DNA from: Caldilinea sp. CFX5
Lineage (GTDB): Bacteria; Chloroflexota; Anaerolineae; Caldilineales; Caldilineaceae
Assembly (NCBI GenBank): GCA_021405325.1
Contig: QWII01000015.1
Span: forward strand, 1 to 64,000
Direction of reading: 5' to 3'
Length of the DNA stretch: 64,000 bases
Positions within the stretch are counted from its first letter, which is position 1. Each line of letters opens with the position of its first letter. Under the pieces are notes generated by a model. That model worked only from the letters and a program-made list of their open reading frames with translations, was not told the origin of the DNA and did no database searches. A program made the position numbers and the translations under genes. Positions 31,954-40,327 of this stretch are shown here, piece by piece.

Positions 31954-33597
31954 GTGTACAATTTTATCGAACTACGTGAACTGGTGATCGTACTGCTCAA
32001 GCGCTGGTGGTTCTTGCTCCTGGCGGCAATGCTAGGCGGCGCTTTGGGGTATGGCATCAGTCTACGCCAGACGCCAATCTATGAAGCCACCACCAGTCTG
32101 TTGGTTGGTCTCTCCATGCAGACCAGCACGCTGGATCGCACCGACCTACAAACGGGACAGCAGTTGGCGATCACCTACTCCAACATTGTACGCCGGCAAC
32201 CGGTCCTCCAAGGAGCAATCGATGCGTTACAACTGGATATGAGCTGGCAAAGTCTCCGCTCGCGCGTCAAAGTTTCGGTCATCGATCAGACCCAACTGCT
32301 GGAGATCAGCGTCGATGCGGAATCCCCCGAATTGGCCGAACAGATCGCCGCTGAAGTTGCGCGTCAATTGATTCTCCTCACGCCGGCAGAAAACGCCGGC
32401 GGCGCCGGCCAGGAGACGAGCCAATTTGTCCAACAGCGACTGCATGATATGGAGGCTAAAATTGCTGCCGAACAGGCGGCCTTACAAAGCGCCGAAGCCA
32501 AATTGGCCGCGCTTGGCTCTGATGGCATTGGGGCGACGGCGTTGCGTAGCGAGATCCGTGATATTGAAGAGCGGTTACTGAACTGGGATAATGTCTATAC
32601 CCGACTGTTAGAGTATACCAAAAATACACGCACCAGCAACCAACTCGCCATTATTGAACCGGCGCAGGCAAAATCCACACCCGTTCAACCCAATCCGGGC
32701 CTCAATCTGACGGTCGGCGCCGCCCTTTTCCTGGCGCTGGCCTCCGCTCTGGTTTTGCTGCTGCACTTCTGGGATGATCGGCTGAAATCAGTCGAAGATG
32801 CAGCTCGCCACCTCAAGCTTACCGTGCTGGGCCAGTTAAGCGCAATCAAGGGGGACAACAGTCATGATAAATTGATTGCCAAGGCGCATGTCCTTTCCTC
32901 CACCTCAGAAGGGTATCGGTTGGTGCGCAGTAAACTGCAATTTCTCATGGCTGATCTGCCCAAGAAGATCATCATGGTGACCAGCTCGGCCCAAGGGGAA
33001 GGCAAAAGCTTGACCACGGCGAATTTGGCGATTGCCATGGCGGAGGCCGGCATGTCGGTGGTGATTGTCGATGCCAACCTGCGTCGCCCCATGCAACATG
33101 AAATCTTTCAACTGGCTAACAGTGAAGGGTTGACCGAACTGCTCTATGCGCCAAAACTCCAACTTGACCACTATTTGCGCCCCACCCAGGTGATGAATTT
33201 GCGGGTTCTCACTGCGGGTTCCTTGCCTGCCTACCCCTCCGGCATGTTAGGCTCGATGCAGATGAAACGCTTGTTGCAAGCCCTGTCCGAGCAGTTTGAT
33301 TTGGTTTTATGTGATGGCCCGGAAGCAACCGAGATCGCCGATGCCGCGATCCTGGCCCATCAAGTCACCGGCGCGCTGCTGGTGGTGCAAACCGGTAAAA
33401 TGCGTCGGGATCGGGCATTGGAAGCGATCAATAACCTGCGTCAGGCCGGCGCGCATATCCTGGGCGTTATTTTGAACCAACCGACGGTGGTCGCTCCTCG
33501 CAACCGCAAGCGTGTTGCCCAGGAGTCGTTAGCCCTGCCCGTCCCCGTTGACCGCCCTGTGCGCCCTGAATCATCGGCTTCCGGCGCCCGATCATAA
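31954..33597 (+). CDS. Wzz/BY-kinase-like chain-length protein, degenerate kinase motifs
   Basis: The 547-residue protein starts at a GTG behind GGAGGAATTGAC. Residues 1-270 form a Wzz domain with helices at about 18-37 and 251-271 and a coiled coil between. From 320 to the end lies a tyrosine-kinase-type P-loop domain with Walker A SSAQGEGKS (344-352). Walker A' reads VDANLRR, so the second aspartate is Asn375. Walker B reads CDGPE (453-457) in place of D-x-P-P. The last 25 residues contain no tyrosine, although such kinases normally end in a tyrosine cluster. It may control polysaccharide chain length without classical autophosphorylation. Confidence 0.88.
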   Translation: MYNFIELRELVIVLLKRWWFLLLAAMLGGALGYGISLRQTPIYEATTSLLVGLSMQTSTLDRTDLQTGQQLAITYSNIVRRQPVLQGAIDALQLDMSWQSLRSRVKVSVIDQTQLLEISVDAESPELAEQIAAEVARQLILLTPAENAGGAGQETSQFVQQRLHDMEAKIAAEQAALQSAEAKLAALGSDGIGATALRSEIRDIEERLLNWDNVYTRLLEYTKNTRTSNQLAIIEPAQAKSTPVQPNPGLNLTVGAALFLALASALVLLLHFWDDRLKSVEDAARHLKLTVLGQLSAIKGDNSHDKLIAKAHVLSSTSEGYRLVRSKLQFLMADLPKKIIMVTSSAQGEGKSLTTANLAIAMAEAGMSVVIVDANLRRPMQHEIFQLANSEGLTELLYAPKLQLDHYLRPTQVMNLRVLTAGSLPAYPSGMLGSMQMKRLLQALSEQFDLVLCDGPEATEIADAAILAHQVTGALLVVQTGKMRRDRALEAINNLRQAGAHILGVILNQPTVVAPRNRKRVAQESLALPVPVDRPVRPESSASGARS

Positions 33598-33718
33598 ATA
33601 GGGTTCGCGCCGCTGTTGCGCCGTTGCGCCGTCCGTGGTTAGACAATTGCCACCCTGTTTACATTGCCGTTGATTGAAGTTCCGTTTTCCCTAGGCGTTT
33701 TCAAAAAGGAAAATAGGC

Positions 33719-33790
33719 GTAGGGGCATCTCCTGGCGGGCGCCCCTGGCTTGCCGAATACACGGGGGCGCCCGCCAGGGGATGCCCCTAC
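33719..33790. repeat. 27-bp inverted repeat with one mismatch
   Basis: Arms 33719-33745 and 33764-33790 are reverse complements except for one base, around an 18-base loop. The right arm runs over the stop codon of the minus-strand gene at 33787. The right arm is nearly the same as the element at 28428-28455, so this is a repeated family. Confidence 0.7.
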
Positions 33791-34245
33791 TTTTTGTGTC
33801 CCCAACCCAGCCGTTGCGGTAACTGGCGCAACATCCGCAGATCATCTTCACGACCGCGGGCGGCGGCTTCGGGTACGGTCGAGATGCGGTCGAGCCGGAA
33901 GCGATGCCAGGCCCGAAAGAGGAGGGAATAGCCTAACCGTTTGGTGCGGTTTTCCGCTTGATCCGCCAACAGATGTATCAAGTAGGAGAAGGCGGCCACA
34001 CCGACAAGCGGCGCCTGCCCCGCCAGCGCCAGGGCGGCGCCGACAAGGGCATATTCATAGCCATGCAAAGGTAAGATCAGCCGATGTTCGCGCCGCCAAT
34101 GGTAATAGACATAATCAACGGCATGGTCGAGATCGGGCAGCACACCCGTGGCCAGCGCCGCGCCCAGCGCAGCAGGCGTACCAAGCTGCCACCAGGCCAC
34201 AGCGCCGATTACGGTTGAAATTGCTACATGTTTATGTGGAAGCAT
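33787..34245 (-). CDS. YdjM/DUF457-like membrane-bound hydrolase
   Basis: The 152-residue protein starts at an ATG inside the last codons of the methyltransferase gene and has no ribosome site of its own, so coupling is likely. The family pattern is present: an N-terminal MLPHKHVAISTVIG, PDLDHAVD, an LPLHGYE histidine and SYLIHLLADQ, with two or three hydrophobic segments. Members are proposed metal-dependent membrane hydrolases of unknown substrate. It is the last gene on the minus strand of the polysaccharide locus. Confidence 0.75.
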   Translation of the reverse strand: MLPHKHVAISTVIGAVAWWQLGTPAALGAALATGVLPDLDHAVDYVYYHWRREHRLILPLHGYEYALVGAALALAGQAPLVGVAAFSYLIHLLADQAENRTKRLGYSLLFRAWHRFRLDRISTVPEAAARGREDDLRMLRQLPQRLGWGHKK

Positions 34246-35146
34246 AGGGTAAGACCGGTTGCGTTACCTGTTCCCGCTGTGCCGGCGGTGTTGACGCAAC
34301 ATAGATCATATTCTCAACAATTGGATAGTGATGGTTACAGTGCAGGCAACGCCACTTGCCTTGCTGTTGTACCATTCTATCATGTCGGCACTGTAAACAG
34401 CGAACTGTTAAGGGCGTTGATAACGGTGCGGCTTCCCCATCTTTGGTGGCAATCGCCACCATGCCGCAGCGCAACTGTTCCAGCAGCGGGGTGGATTCGA
34501 TGATTTTGTGATACAGACAACCAAGCTCGAACAGACCGGGCATACCACGGAACCAGGTTGGGCCATTGCTGTAAATATGCGTTGTAAACTCCCGAAAACC
34601 ACTTGCCCGAAAAATCTGATGCAGGCGGCGCACGGTGTTGGCGCGGTAAAGGGTGGGGAACATATCCTCATCAACCGTGCGCCGATAGCGATATTGTCCT
34701 AGCCATTTATGGAAACTGTAAGGCGTGGCGGCCGCAATTAAGAACTTATAACTCCAAAGATTGGGCGTCACAATGACAAGCGACCCACCTGGCGCCAACA
34801 CACGATGGGCTTCCTGCAAAACCGCCGTCGGATTCGCCACATGTTCAATCAAGTATTCTGTACAGATCAGATCAAATTGTTCGTCGGCAAAAGGCAATTG
34901 TTCAGCGTTCGCAAGCCAAAAGGGGCTATGATACTTGGGACCGGCGCGCTCATCTAAATCGACGCCAATGATCTCAGCCCGTTCTTTCAAGGGGTAGGTG
35001 ACATGATTTTTGTCATACCCACATCCTAAGTGGCAGATGCGTTTGGCTTGTTCGGCTGCCATATAGAGTTGTTCGCGATAGGCAGTGGAGGCGCGATTCT
35101 GTGGCCAACGTTTGAGGACATTTTCGGTCCAAGAGCGATAGGACAT
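34232..35146 (-). CDS. SAM-dependent methyltransferase with C-terminal zinc ribbon
   Basis: The 304-residue protein starts behind AGGGAGAAAATCG. A class I methyltransferase fold spans residues 35-150: ICHLGCGYDKNHV as motif I, IIGVDLDER, FDLICTEYLIEHV, and LAPGGSLVIVTPN. The last 60 residues carry CLQCRHDRMV and CLHCNHHYPIV, a Trm112-like zinc knuckle. Such enzymes in polysaccharide loci methylate sugars or lipid-linked intermediates, but that role is inference. It is separated from the deacetylase by a 541-base gap. Confidence 0.85.
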   Translation of the reverse strand: MSYRSWTENVLKRWPQNRASTAYREQLYMAAEQAKRICHLGCGYDKNHVTYPLKERAEIIGVDLDERAGPKYHSPFWLANAEQLPFADEQFDLICTEYLIEHVANPTAVLQEAHRVLAPGGSLVIVTPNLWSYKFLIAAATPYSFHKWLGQYRYRRTVDEDMFPTLYRANTVRRLHQIFRASGFREFTTHIYSNGPTWFRGMPGLFELGCLYHKIIESTPLLEQLRCGMVAIATKDGEAAPLSTPLTVRCLQCRHDRMVQQQGKWRCLHCNHHYPIVENMIYVASTPPAQREQVTQPVLPYAST

Positions 35147-35687
35147 ACGATTTTCTCCCTGTGCTAAGTGACTTGGCTACTCACCTTTTCTTTGCGAGGA
35201 GGGAGGCGATGTAAGGTGTGGATAAAAATTCTTGCAGAGATCAAGCAAGAGTGGGTATTGGTGGGTGTTATTGAGAAAAGCTAACGACGATGGGGTCTCT
35301 GCAAACCTTATTGCTATGCCTAACTATATCACAGATTCTGGAAATAACTTGTTACTATTTATTAAACTGAGGCTGACGATTTTGTCATAGGACAAATGAC
35401 TGACTCTCTGTAAGAAAGCAACTGTGCTTCCACTCGGTCATAACCGGGTAGGGAGTATTGTACTATTAACAAGTAAATATTGCAATTTTTGAAAAACTCG
35501 AACCTACGTGCTTGCGCTAGCGCTCAAGCTTCCTGGAAGATAGTTGGCAAACCACGCTGATAAACGAGGGCAGAACACTAGGGGTGGGCTGAAGAGTTCC
35601 AGAAGAAAAATGACGGCGCGCCCAAATGAGGAGTTCGCACGCCCCGTGCGAACTCCTCATTTGGGCGTGGTTAAAATGATTTATCTA
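35147..35687. repeat. Intergenic gap with a perfect 22-bp hairpin
   Basis: The gap holds one clear structure: arms 35619-35640 and 35646-35667 are exact reverse complements with a 5-base loop, just past the stop of the deacetylase gene, where it could end the long minus-strand polysaccharide operon. The rest is AT-rich, contains no convincing reading frame, and probably includes the promoter of the methyltransferase gene. Confidence 0.6.
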
Positions 35688-36524
35688 CTAGCCGGTAAGC
35701 TGGGCCGCAAACACTTCCTGCATGGGCGCAAATTGGAATTCGGTGAGGAGCGTTTTGAGCCGTTGGTAGGTTTTCGCCAAATTGGTGTAATGACGGAAGC
35801 GCGAGAAGAGGGAGGCGCCCGCAATCCGTGGTTGGTCAGGGTCAAATTCCCACGGGTGCAGATAGACCACCGCCGCCTGCTGCTCCTGATTTAACTGTCG
35901 AATGGCGTAGCGTGTGGCCAAAAGCGGATAGATGCGAAAATAGCCGCCACCGGCCACCGGCACATTCTTTTGCCCGAAACGCAATGTACTCACCGGGAAC
36001 TCCCAGAGACCATTCTGGTGTTGATGGGCAAAACGCTGGGCATCGGGAATCCCATAGCGGTCATGATAGGCGAGGGGGAAGATGCTCGAATCATAGGTCA
36101 GCTTCTGTTCACGCAAAATATCAAGCGCCCACAGCGATTGTTTGGTAACGGAAAAGGCCGGCGCTCGATACCCCAGGATGGTAATATCGCTACAGGCCCG
36201 CTTGATCGCGGCCAGTGAACGCGCCAGATCCTCAGCAAATTCGGCCGGTGTTTGCTCATAGACTAGCCGATGCCAGTAGCCATGTGTGCCAATTTCATGC
36301 CCGCCGGCCGCAATCGCGCGCACCAAGTCCGGGTGCCGGTCGGCTACCCAGCCCAAAATAAAGAAGGTGGCGCGCACCCGATGCGTTGCCAGTAAGTCGA
36401 GAATGCGTTCCGTATTAGCGACCACGCGACTGTGGTGTTGTTCCCAATCCGCGTGCCGAATGACGGAAGCAAAGGCATGAACCTGAAAGTGTTCCTCAAC
36501 GTCGATGGAGAGTGCATTAAGCAT
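35688..36524 (-). CDS. XrtA-type polysaccharide deacetylase
   Basis: The 278-residue protein starts at 36524, overlapping the stop of the upstream glycosyltransferase by a few bases. The NodB domain starts directly: LSIDVEEHFQV (the metal aspartate), FFILGWVADRHPDLV, GHEIGTHGYWHRLV (the metal histidines), and GYRAPAFSVT. The tail HPWEFDP, then a FxRFRHYxNL helix, is typical of the deacetylases of exosortase-associated polysaccharide loci. It should remove acetyl groups from the growing or finished polymer. No exosortase gene is seen in the window. Confidence 0.9.
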   Translation of the reverse strand: MLNALSIDVEEHFQVHAFASVIRHADWEQHHSRVVANTERILDLLATHRVRATFFILGWVADRHPDLVRAIAAGGHEIGTHGYWHRLVYEQTPAEFAEDLARSLAAIKRACSDITILGYRAPAFSVTKQSLWALDILREQKLTYDSSIFPLAYHDRYGIPDAQRFAHQHQNGLWEFPVSTLRFGQKNVPVAGGGYFRIYPLLATRYAIRQLNQEQQAAVVYLHPWEFDPDQPRIAGASLFSRFRHYTNLAKTYQRLKTLLTEFQFAPMQEVFAAQLTG

Positions 36525-37818
36525 TGACCTTCTCCTTGATCACCTTCTCTTTGATCACCTTCTCTTTCACGGTTTGTTCTTTCATGGTTTGCTCTTTCAC
36601 GGCTTGTTCTTTTCCCGTTTTGGGTGATACCGCAGCCACTTTGCTTGTTTTTTGCGCCAACAAGGTTTCATAGAGCGCTTCGATCTGCTCGACCATCTGG
36701 CGGGCGCCAAAGTTGGGCAATACCCGCTCTTGACCCCGCCGGGCCATCATCCGTGCTTCCTCCGGCTGATTGATCAAGCGCAGCAGATTTTCCGCCAGCT
36801 TGGTCGGTTCCGCCGGCGGCGAGAGGAGGCCAGTCTCGCCGTGCTTGACCAGTTCCGGTACACCATTGACGGCCGTCACGGCCACGACCAGACCGACACT
36901 CATCGCTTCGGTCAAGGCCCGCCCCAACCCTTCCCAGAGCGAGGAAAGCGCAAAGACATCGAGAATCGTTAACAATTCCGGCACATCTTCCCGGTAGCCC
37001 AGTACTTTGATGCGGCTTTCGTCGGCAACTGCGGCATGAACCTCGTCGGCTAGCGGCCCATCCCCCACCATGAGAAATTGCGCATCGGGCCGCTGTTGCA
37101 AAACCAGCCGGGCCGCGGCCACAAAGTCCAACGGCGCTTTTTGCGGCGACAGACGGCCAATCATACCGATGATCGGCTTGGCCGGATCCAGCCCCAGGCT
37201 CGCACATTTCTCGGCTTTGTCCACCTGTACACGGAAGCGATCATATTCGATGCCACTATAGATCGTGACCAATTTTTCTGCCGGCGCCAACCCGGCTTTG
37301 CAGGCTTCCTCGCGATTCAATTGGGAGACAGTTACGACGCGGTCACTGAGCCAGGCGGCATAGCGTTCCAGTTGCAAATAGAGATACTCTTTGGTGGCCG
37401 CTTTGGCCTTTTGCACCAATGTGTTGCGGGCGCCTTCCATATCCTGCCAGCTTAATAGATGCATTGTGTGCAGGATGATCGGCGTGCCCGCCAGCGCCGC
37501 GGCAATGCGCCCGATGACGCCGGCTTTGGCATTGTGGGTGTGGACAATGTCGTACTGTTGTTCTTTTAGAAAACGGGTCAATTGCCACAATAAGCGTAGA
37601 TCAGATAGCGGTCGCGGGTCGCGATAAAGATCAGGAAAAAGGTAAAAGCCATCGGCATACGCACGCCCCTGCTCAACCCAATCCACATAATCGGCGCCGG
37701 CCGCCAGATCCACCGTGTAACGGCTGCGCGACAACTCCTTGACTGTCAGCAAGGTATTGTCCGAGGCGCCGCCAAAGCCCAAATGGGTAATCAAATGGAG
37801 AACTTTTATCTTCCGCAT
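36517..37818 (-). CDS. GT4 family glycosyltransferase with repeat-encoded tail
   Basis: The 433-residue protein starts behind GAGAAG. It has a GT-B fold: an N-terminal glycine-rich loop (LITHLGFGGASDNT), DIVHTHNAKAGVIGR, and a C-terminal domain with IGMIGRLSPQKAPLDFV and the E-x7-E region (LSSLWEGLGRALTEAM). It transfers a sugar from a nucleotide donor to the lipid-linked chain on the cytoplasmic side. The last 30 residues or so are KEQTV/KEKVI repeats coded by 15-base tandem units at 36529-36603. Confidence 0.92.
   Translation of the reverse strand: MRKIKVLHLITHLGFGGASDNTLLTVKELSRSRYTVDLAAGADYVDWVEQGRAYADGFYLFPDLYRDPRPLSDLRLLWQLTRFLKEQQYDIVHTHNAKAGVIGRIAAALAGTPIILHTMHLLSWQDMEGARNTLVQKAKAATKEYLYLQLERYAAWLSDRVVTVSQLNREEACKAGLAPAEKLVTIYSGIEYDRFRVQVDKAEKCASLGLDPAKPIIGMIGRLSPQKAPLDFVAAARLVLQQRPDAQFLMVGDGPLADEVHAAVADESRIKVLGYREDVPELLTILDVFALSSLWEGLGRALTEAMSVGLVVAVTAVNGVPELVKHGETGLLSPPAEPTKLAENLLRLINQPEEARMMARRGQERVLPNFGARQMVEQIEALYETLLAQKTSKVAAVSPKTGKEQAVKEQTMKEQTVKEKVIKEKVIKEKVNA
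36529..36603 (-). repeat. Five 15-bp tandem repeats at a gene's 3' end
   Basis: Units of 15 bases start at 36529, 36544, 36559, 36574 and 36589, with slow divergence along the series. They code for the lysine- and glutamate-rich pentapeptide tail of the GT4 enzyme and run up to the overlap with the deacetylase start. Copy number could vary by slippage without breaking either frame. Confidence 0.8.
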
Positions 37819-37842
37819 ACGCTTCTCAACCTGTTATCAATG

Positions 37843-39345
37843 CTATAAAGATGACCAGATGACCTGCTTGACATTCTGAATGGTGTCGGGCAGGGATTGT
37901 TCGGTGCTGATATCGTGAATATATTTGGTGCCGGGCCGTTGCCAGTTGCGCACTTGCCGGTGCCGTGATTCGAGATAAGCATCGCTCTCTTTCCCGACCT
38001 TGATCCGATCCCGATTGCGCTGTTTCGCGGTCTCCAACGAAACCGATAGCTTTACAACCATGTCGGGCGGCGGGATCTGTTTGTAGATGCGCTGTTCAAC
38101 CCCCGCCAGCCAGTTAAAGAGTTGCGGAATCACGCCCTGTTGGGTCGAGTCCGCCTGGAGCCGCGGGCTATCCATGGCGCCGATCATCGCGGACGGGTAG
38201 CGGTCACAAATCACCAGCTCGCCACGGGCCGCCGCCCGTCGTGCTTTGAGCAGCAGATCACGCCGATCCCAGGCCACCGCCACGGCGCGCACCGCATAGA
38301 GTAGCGCCGAGATTTTGTTGATCTGCAGCGCCTTCCCTTCGGCTACCTCATTGCCTGGAATATGACCTTCGAGCCGATTGGGGCGCAGCTCCGGCGCTTT
38401 TTCGCGTAGAAATGGCAGCGCCACATTCAGCGGCAGCGTTAGCCAGGTGGACGGCGGTTTTCCGGCATGAATGGAACGCACCACAAAGGCCGACCCCAGC
38501 CAGCGTGCACTCTCCGCCACGAGGGTGGATTTTCCGGTTGCTTCCGGACCGACAAAGGCGATCACGGCGCCGCCGGCAGTCAACGCTTTGCTGCGCCGCT
38601 GGCGGATCAACCGCCGCTGAGCCTGTTGCCAGAGCAACTGGGCATAGGCTTTGGGGCCTTGGAGACCCGTGTATTTGGCATAGACCCGTAAGCGGCGCCG
38701 CACCCGGCGCGCCAGCCGCATCTTGGCTGCCAGCGCCCCTGGTCTGGCTAAAATTTCCAGCCCTTCCCGGAAGAGCGCTTCCTCGATCACTGGACAGTAA
38801 CAGCGTAACAAGGCAACCGCCTCATTCATGTCGCTGCCGGCGCGTAACCAGGCCAATTCATCGCGCACTGTTTCCGGTTTGCGCAGCAGATAGGGCAGGT
38901 CGAGCCAGGAGCCATATTTGATGCAGGTGCGCACAAAGAAGAGTACCAGTTCAGCCGAACGGTTCGCCACCTTCATGGCGCCGATCTGATCCGCATTTTC
39001 GAGCAACATCCGTTCAAAGGGTAGCAGGTGACTCTTGATCAAGCTCTCGCCGGTCAACACATGGCTAAAGAGATGCACATGAACCAGTTCGCCCGTTGCG
39101 GTATCCAGACCGTAGTAATGGTAGATACTCAAAGGATTCGGGCCGCTTGTCACGGTCGCCGCTTTGAAGCCATGCTCTAAGAGCAGCGCTTGCAGACAAG
39201 GCAACTGGCGGCGATCCACCAGAAAATCGAGATCGCTCCCTTCTTCCGCCGCCTGGGTCAAGCCAAAGTTGCTTTTCCAGTGCGCATATTCAATACCCCG
39301 TTGGTTGAGGGCTGCAATCAAGCCCTGTGCTAATGTAGACGACAA
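37843..39345 (-). CDS. Nucleotidyltransferase-kinase fusion, copy 1
   Basis: The 500-residue protein starts at a TTG behind AAGGGG. Residues 15-200 are a nucleotidyltransferase-like domain with YAHWKSN and the acidic motif GSDLDFLVD (36-44). Residues 255-500 are a thymidylate-kinase-like P-loop domain: FVGPEATGKST (264-274), VRSIHAGKPPS, and ICDRYP with Asp381. Function unknown. Within a polysaccharide locus it could phosphorylate a sugar or lipid intermediate. It has a diverged copy at 47741-49288, and each copy sits beside a small P-loop kinase. Confidence 0.72.
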   Translation of the reverse strand: MSSTLAQGLIAALNQRGIEYAHWKSNFGLTQAAEEGSDLDFLVDRRQLPCLQALLLEHGFKAATVTSGPNPLSIYHYYGLDTATGELVHVHLFSHVLTGESLIKSHLLPFERMLLENADQIGAMKVANRSAELVLFFVRTCIKYGSWLDLPYLLRKPETVRDELAWLRAGSDMNEAVALLRCYCPVIEEALFREGLEILARPGALAAKMRLARRVRRRLRVYAKYTGLQGPKAYAQLLWQQAQRRLIRQRRSKALTAGGAVIAFVGPEATGKSTLVAESARWLGSAFVVRSIHAGKPPSTWLTLPLNVALPFLREKAPELRPNRLEGHIPGNEVAEGKALQINKISALLYAVRAVAVAWDRRDLLLKARRAAARGELVICDRYPSAMIGAMDSPRLQADSTQQGVIPQLFNWLAGVEQRIYKQIPPPDMVVKLSVSLETAKQRNRDRIKVGKESDAYLESRHRQVRNWQRPGTKYIHDISTEQSLPDTIQNVKQVIWSSL

Positions 39346-39415
39346 TGTTGTCCCCTTACTTCGTGATCGATTCGTTCGTTGTGGTTAACCCTAATCGTAG
39401 GCGCCGAGAAGGCCA

Positions 39416-39510
39416 CCGCCCCTTGCGGTCGCCCACGCCCACCCGCCGGGGGAACCGGGGCGACCGCAAGGGTGCGCCCCGACAGGATTGGCGAGCAGGT
39501 AGGCAATCCT
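39416..39510. repeat. Intergenic palindromes
   Basis: A CCTTGCGGTCGCCC stretch near 39421 is answered by GGGGCGACCGCAAGG at 39457-39471, giving an inverted repeat over a roughly 20-base loop. A second small stem, AGGATTG (39484-39490) with CAATCCT (39504-39510), follows. Both lie between the two kinase genes and resemble in base pattern the element at 28428-28455. Confidence 0.5.
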
Positions 39511-39532
39511 CCTGAAACTGCACCTATCGTGC

Positions 39533-40321
39533 TTAGGTCGCTGGCTGCATCTGCTCCGTCTCTTCTGCAAGCAGCCTTGCCACCAGGTGCGCCAGGGCCG
39601 CTTTCTCTATTGAACCGGTTTGGCCCTCGGCGGCTGGGCTGTACTCAATCTGTTGACTCTGCCCATTGACGATCAACGTGCGCTGGCGGATGGCCGGTTC
39701 AGCCACAACCGTTTCAAAGACTTGCCGCGCGTGACCAATAAAGCGTTCGACCTTTTCCTGGCTGCGCTCCGGGATGCGCTTGTGACCGCGGCGCAAGGTG
39801 CGTTCGATCAGCACCGTTGCCGGCTGGCGATAGTACAGAACCAGATCCGGTCGCGGCGCCCGTTGCAGATAGGCCGACAGTTGGTCAAGCGCCGGCGGCG
39901 TCTGGACATGGACAAAGAGATAATGGACGACCTGCAACGCGCCTTCGTCGGCCAAAATGACCAGATCCGGGTCATTGGCCTGGGCAATGATTTCGTGAAT
40001 CCCCAAATTGCGCAAAGTGATGCGCGCAATTTTGAGCCGTTCCCCCCGACTGATCGCCGGCGGCAAGGTGCGCAGCACGCCAAAGACAAAGCGCAGCAAC
40101 CCCCAATGGCACCCGGCTGACTGTAGACAGCGCCATAAGGCCAGGTTGTTGAGCAGCGCCATCCGCATGGCGTGCGGCTTGACCCAACCCAGCCCATAGT
40201 GGGCCAGCACAAAGTCGTAGCTGGTGCTGAGCTTGATCCCCGCGGTGTGCGCCCGGTTGAGCATGCGCTGGGTTAAGGTCGATTTGCCGGCGCTAGTGCA
40301 GCCGATTAGTTCAACTTGCAT
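39533..40321 (-). CDS. Small P-loop kinase-like protein, copy 1
   Basis: The 262-residue protein starts at 40321, 6 bases after the previous stop, with no ribosome site of its own, so coupling is likely. The P-loop is GCTSAGKST (7-15), right at the N-terminus. DLVILADEGALQVVHYLFV may be the Walker B-like region, and DLVLYYRQPATVLIERTLRRGHKRIPE the adenylate-binding arm. It looks like a small nucleoside- or sugar-kinase fold. No substrate is known. It is paired with the nucleotidyltransferase-kinase fusion downstream. Confidence 0.65.
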   Translation of the reverse strand: MQVELIGCTSAGKSTLTQRMLNRAHTAGIKLSTSYDFVLAHYGLGWVKPHAMRMALLNNLALWRCLQSAGCHWGLLRFVFGVLRTLPPAISRGERLKIARITLRNLGIHEIIAQANDPDLVILADEGALQVVHYLFVHVQTPPALDQLSAYLQRAPRPDLVLYYRQPATVLIERTLRRGHKRIPERSQEKVERFIGHARQVFETVVAEPAIRQRTLIVNGQSQQIEYSPAAEGQTGSIEKAALAHLVARLLAEETEQMQPAT

Positions 40322-40327
40322 GAATCG

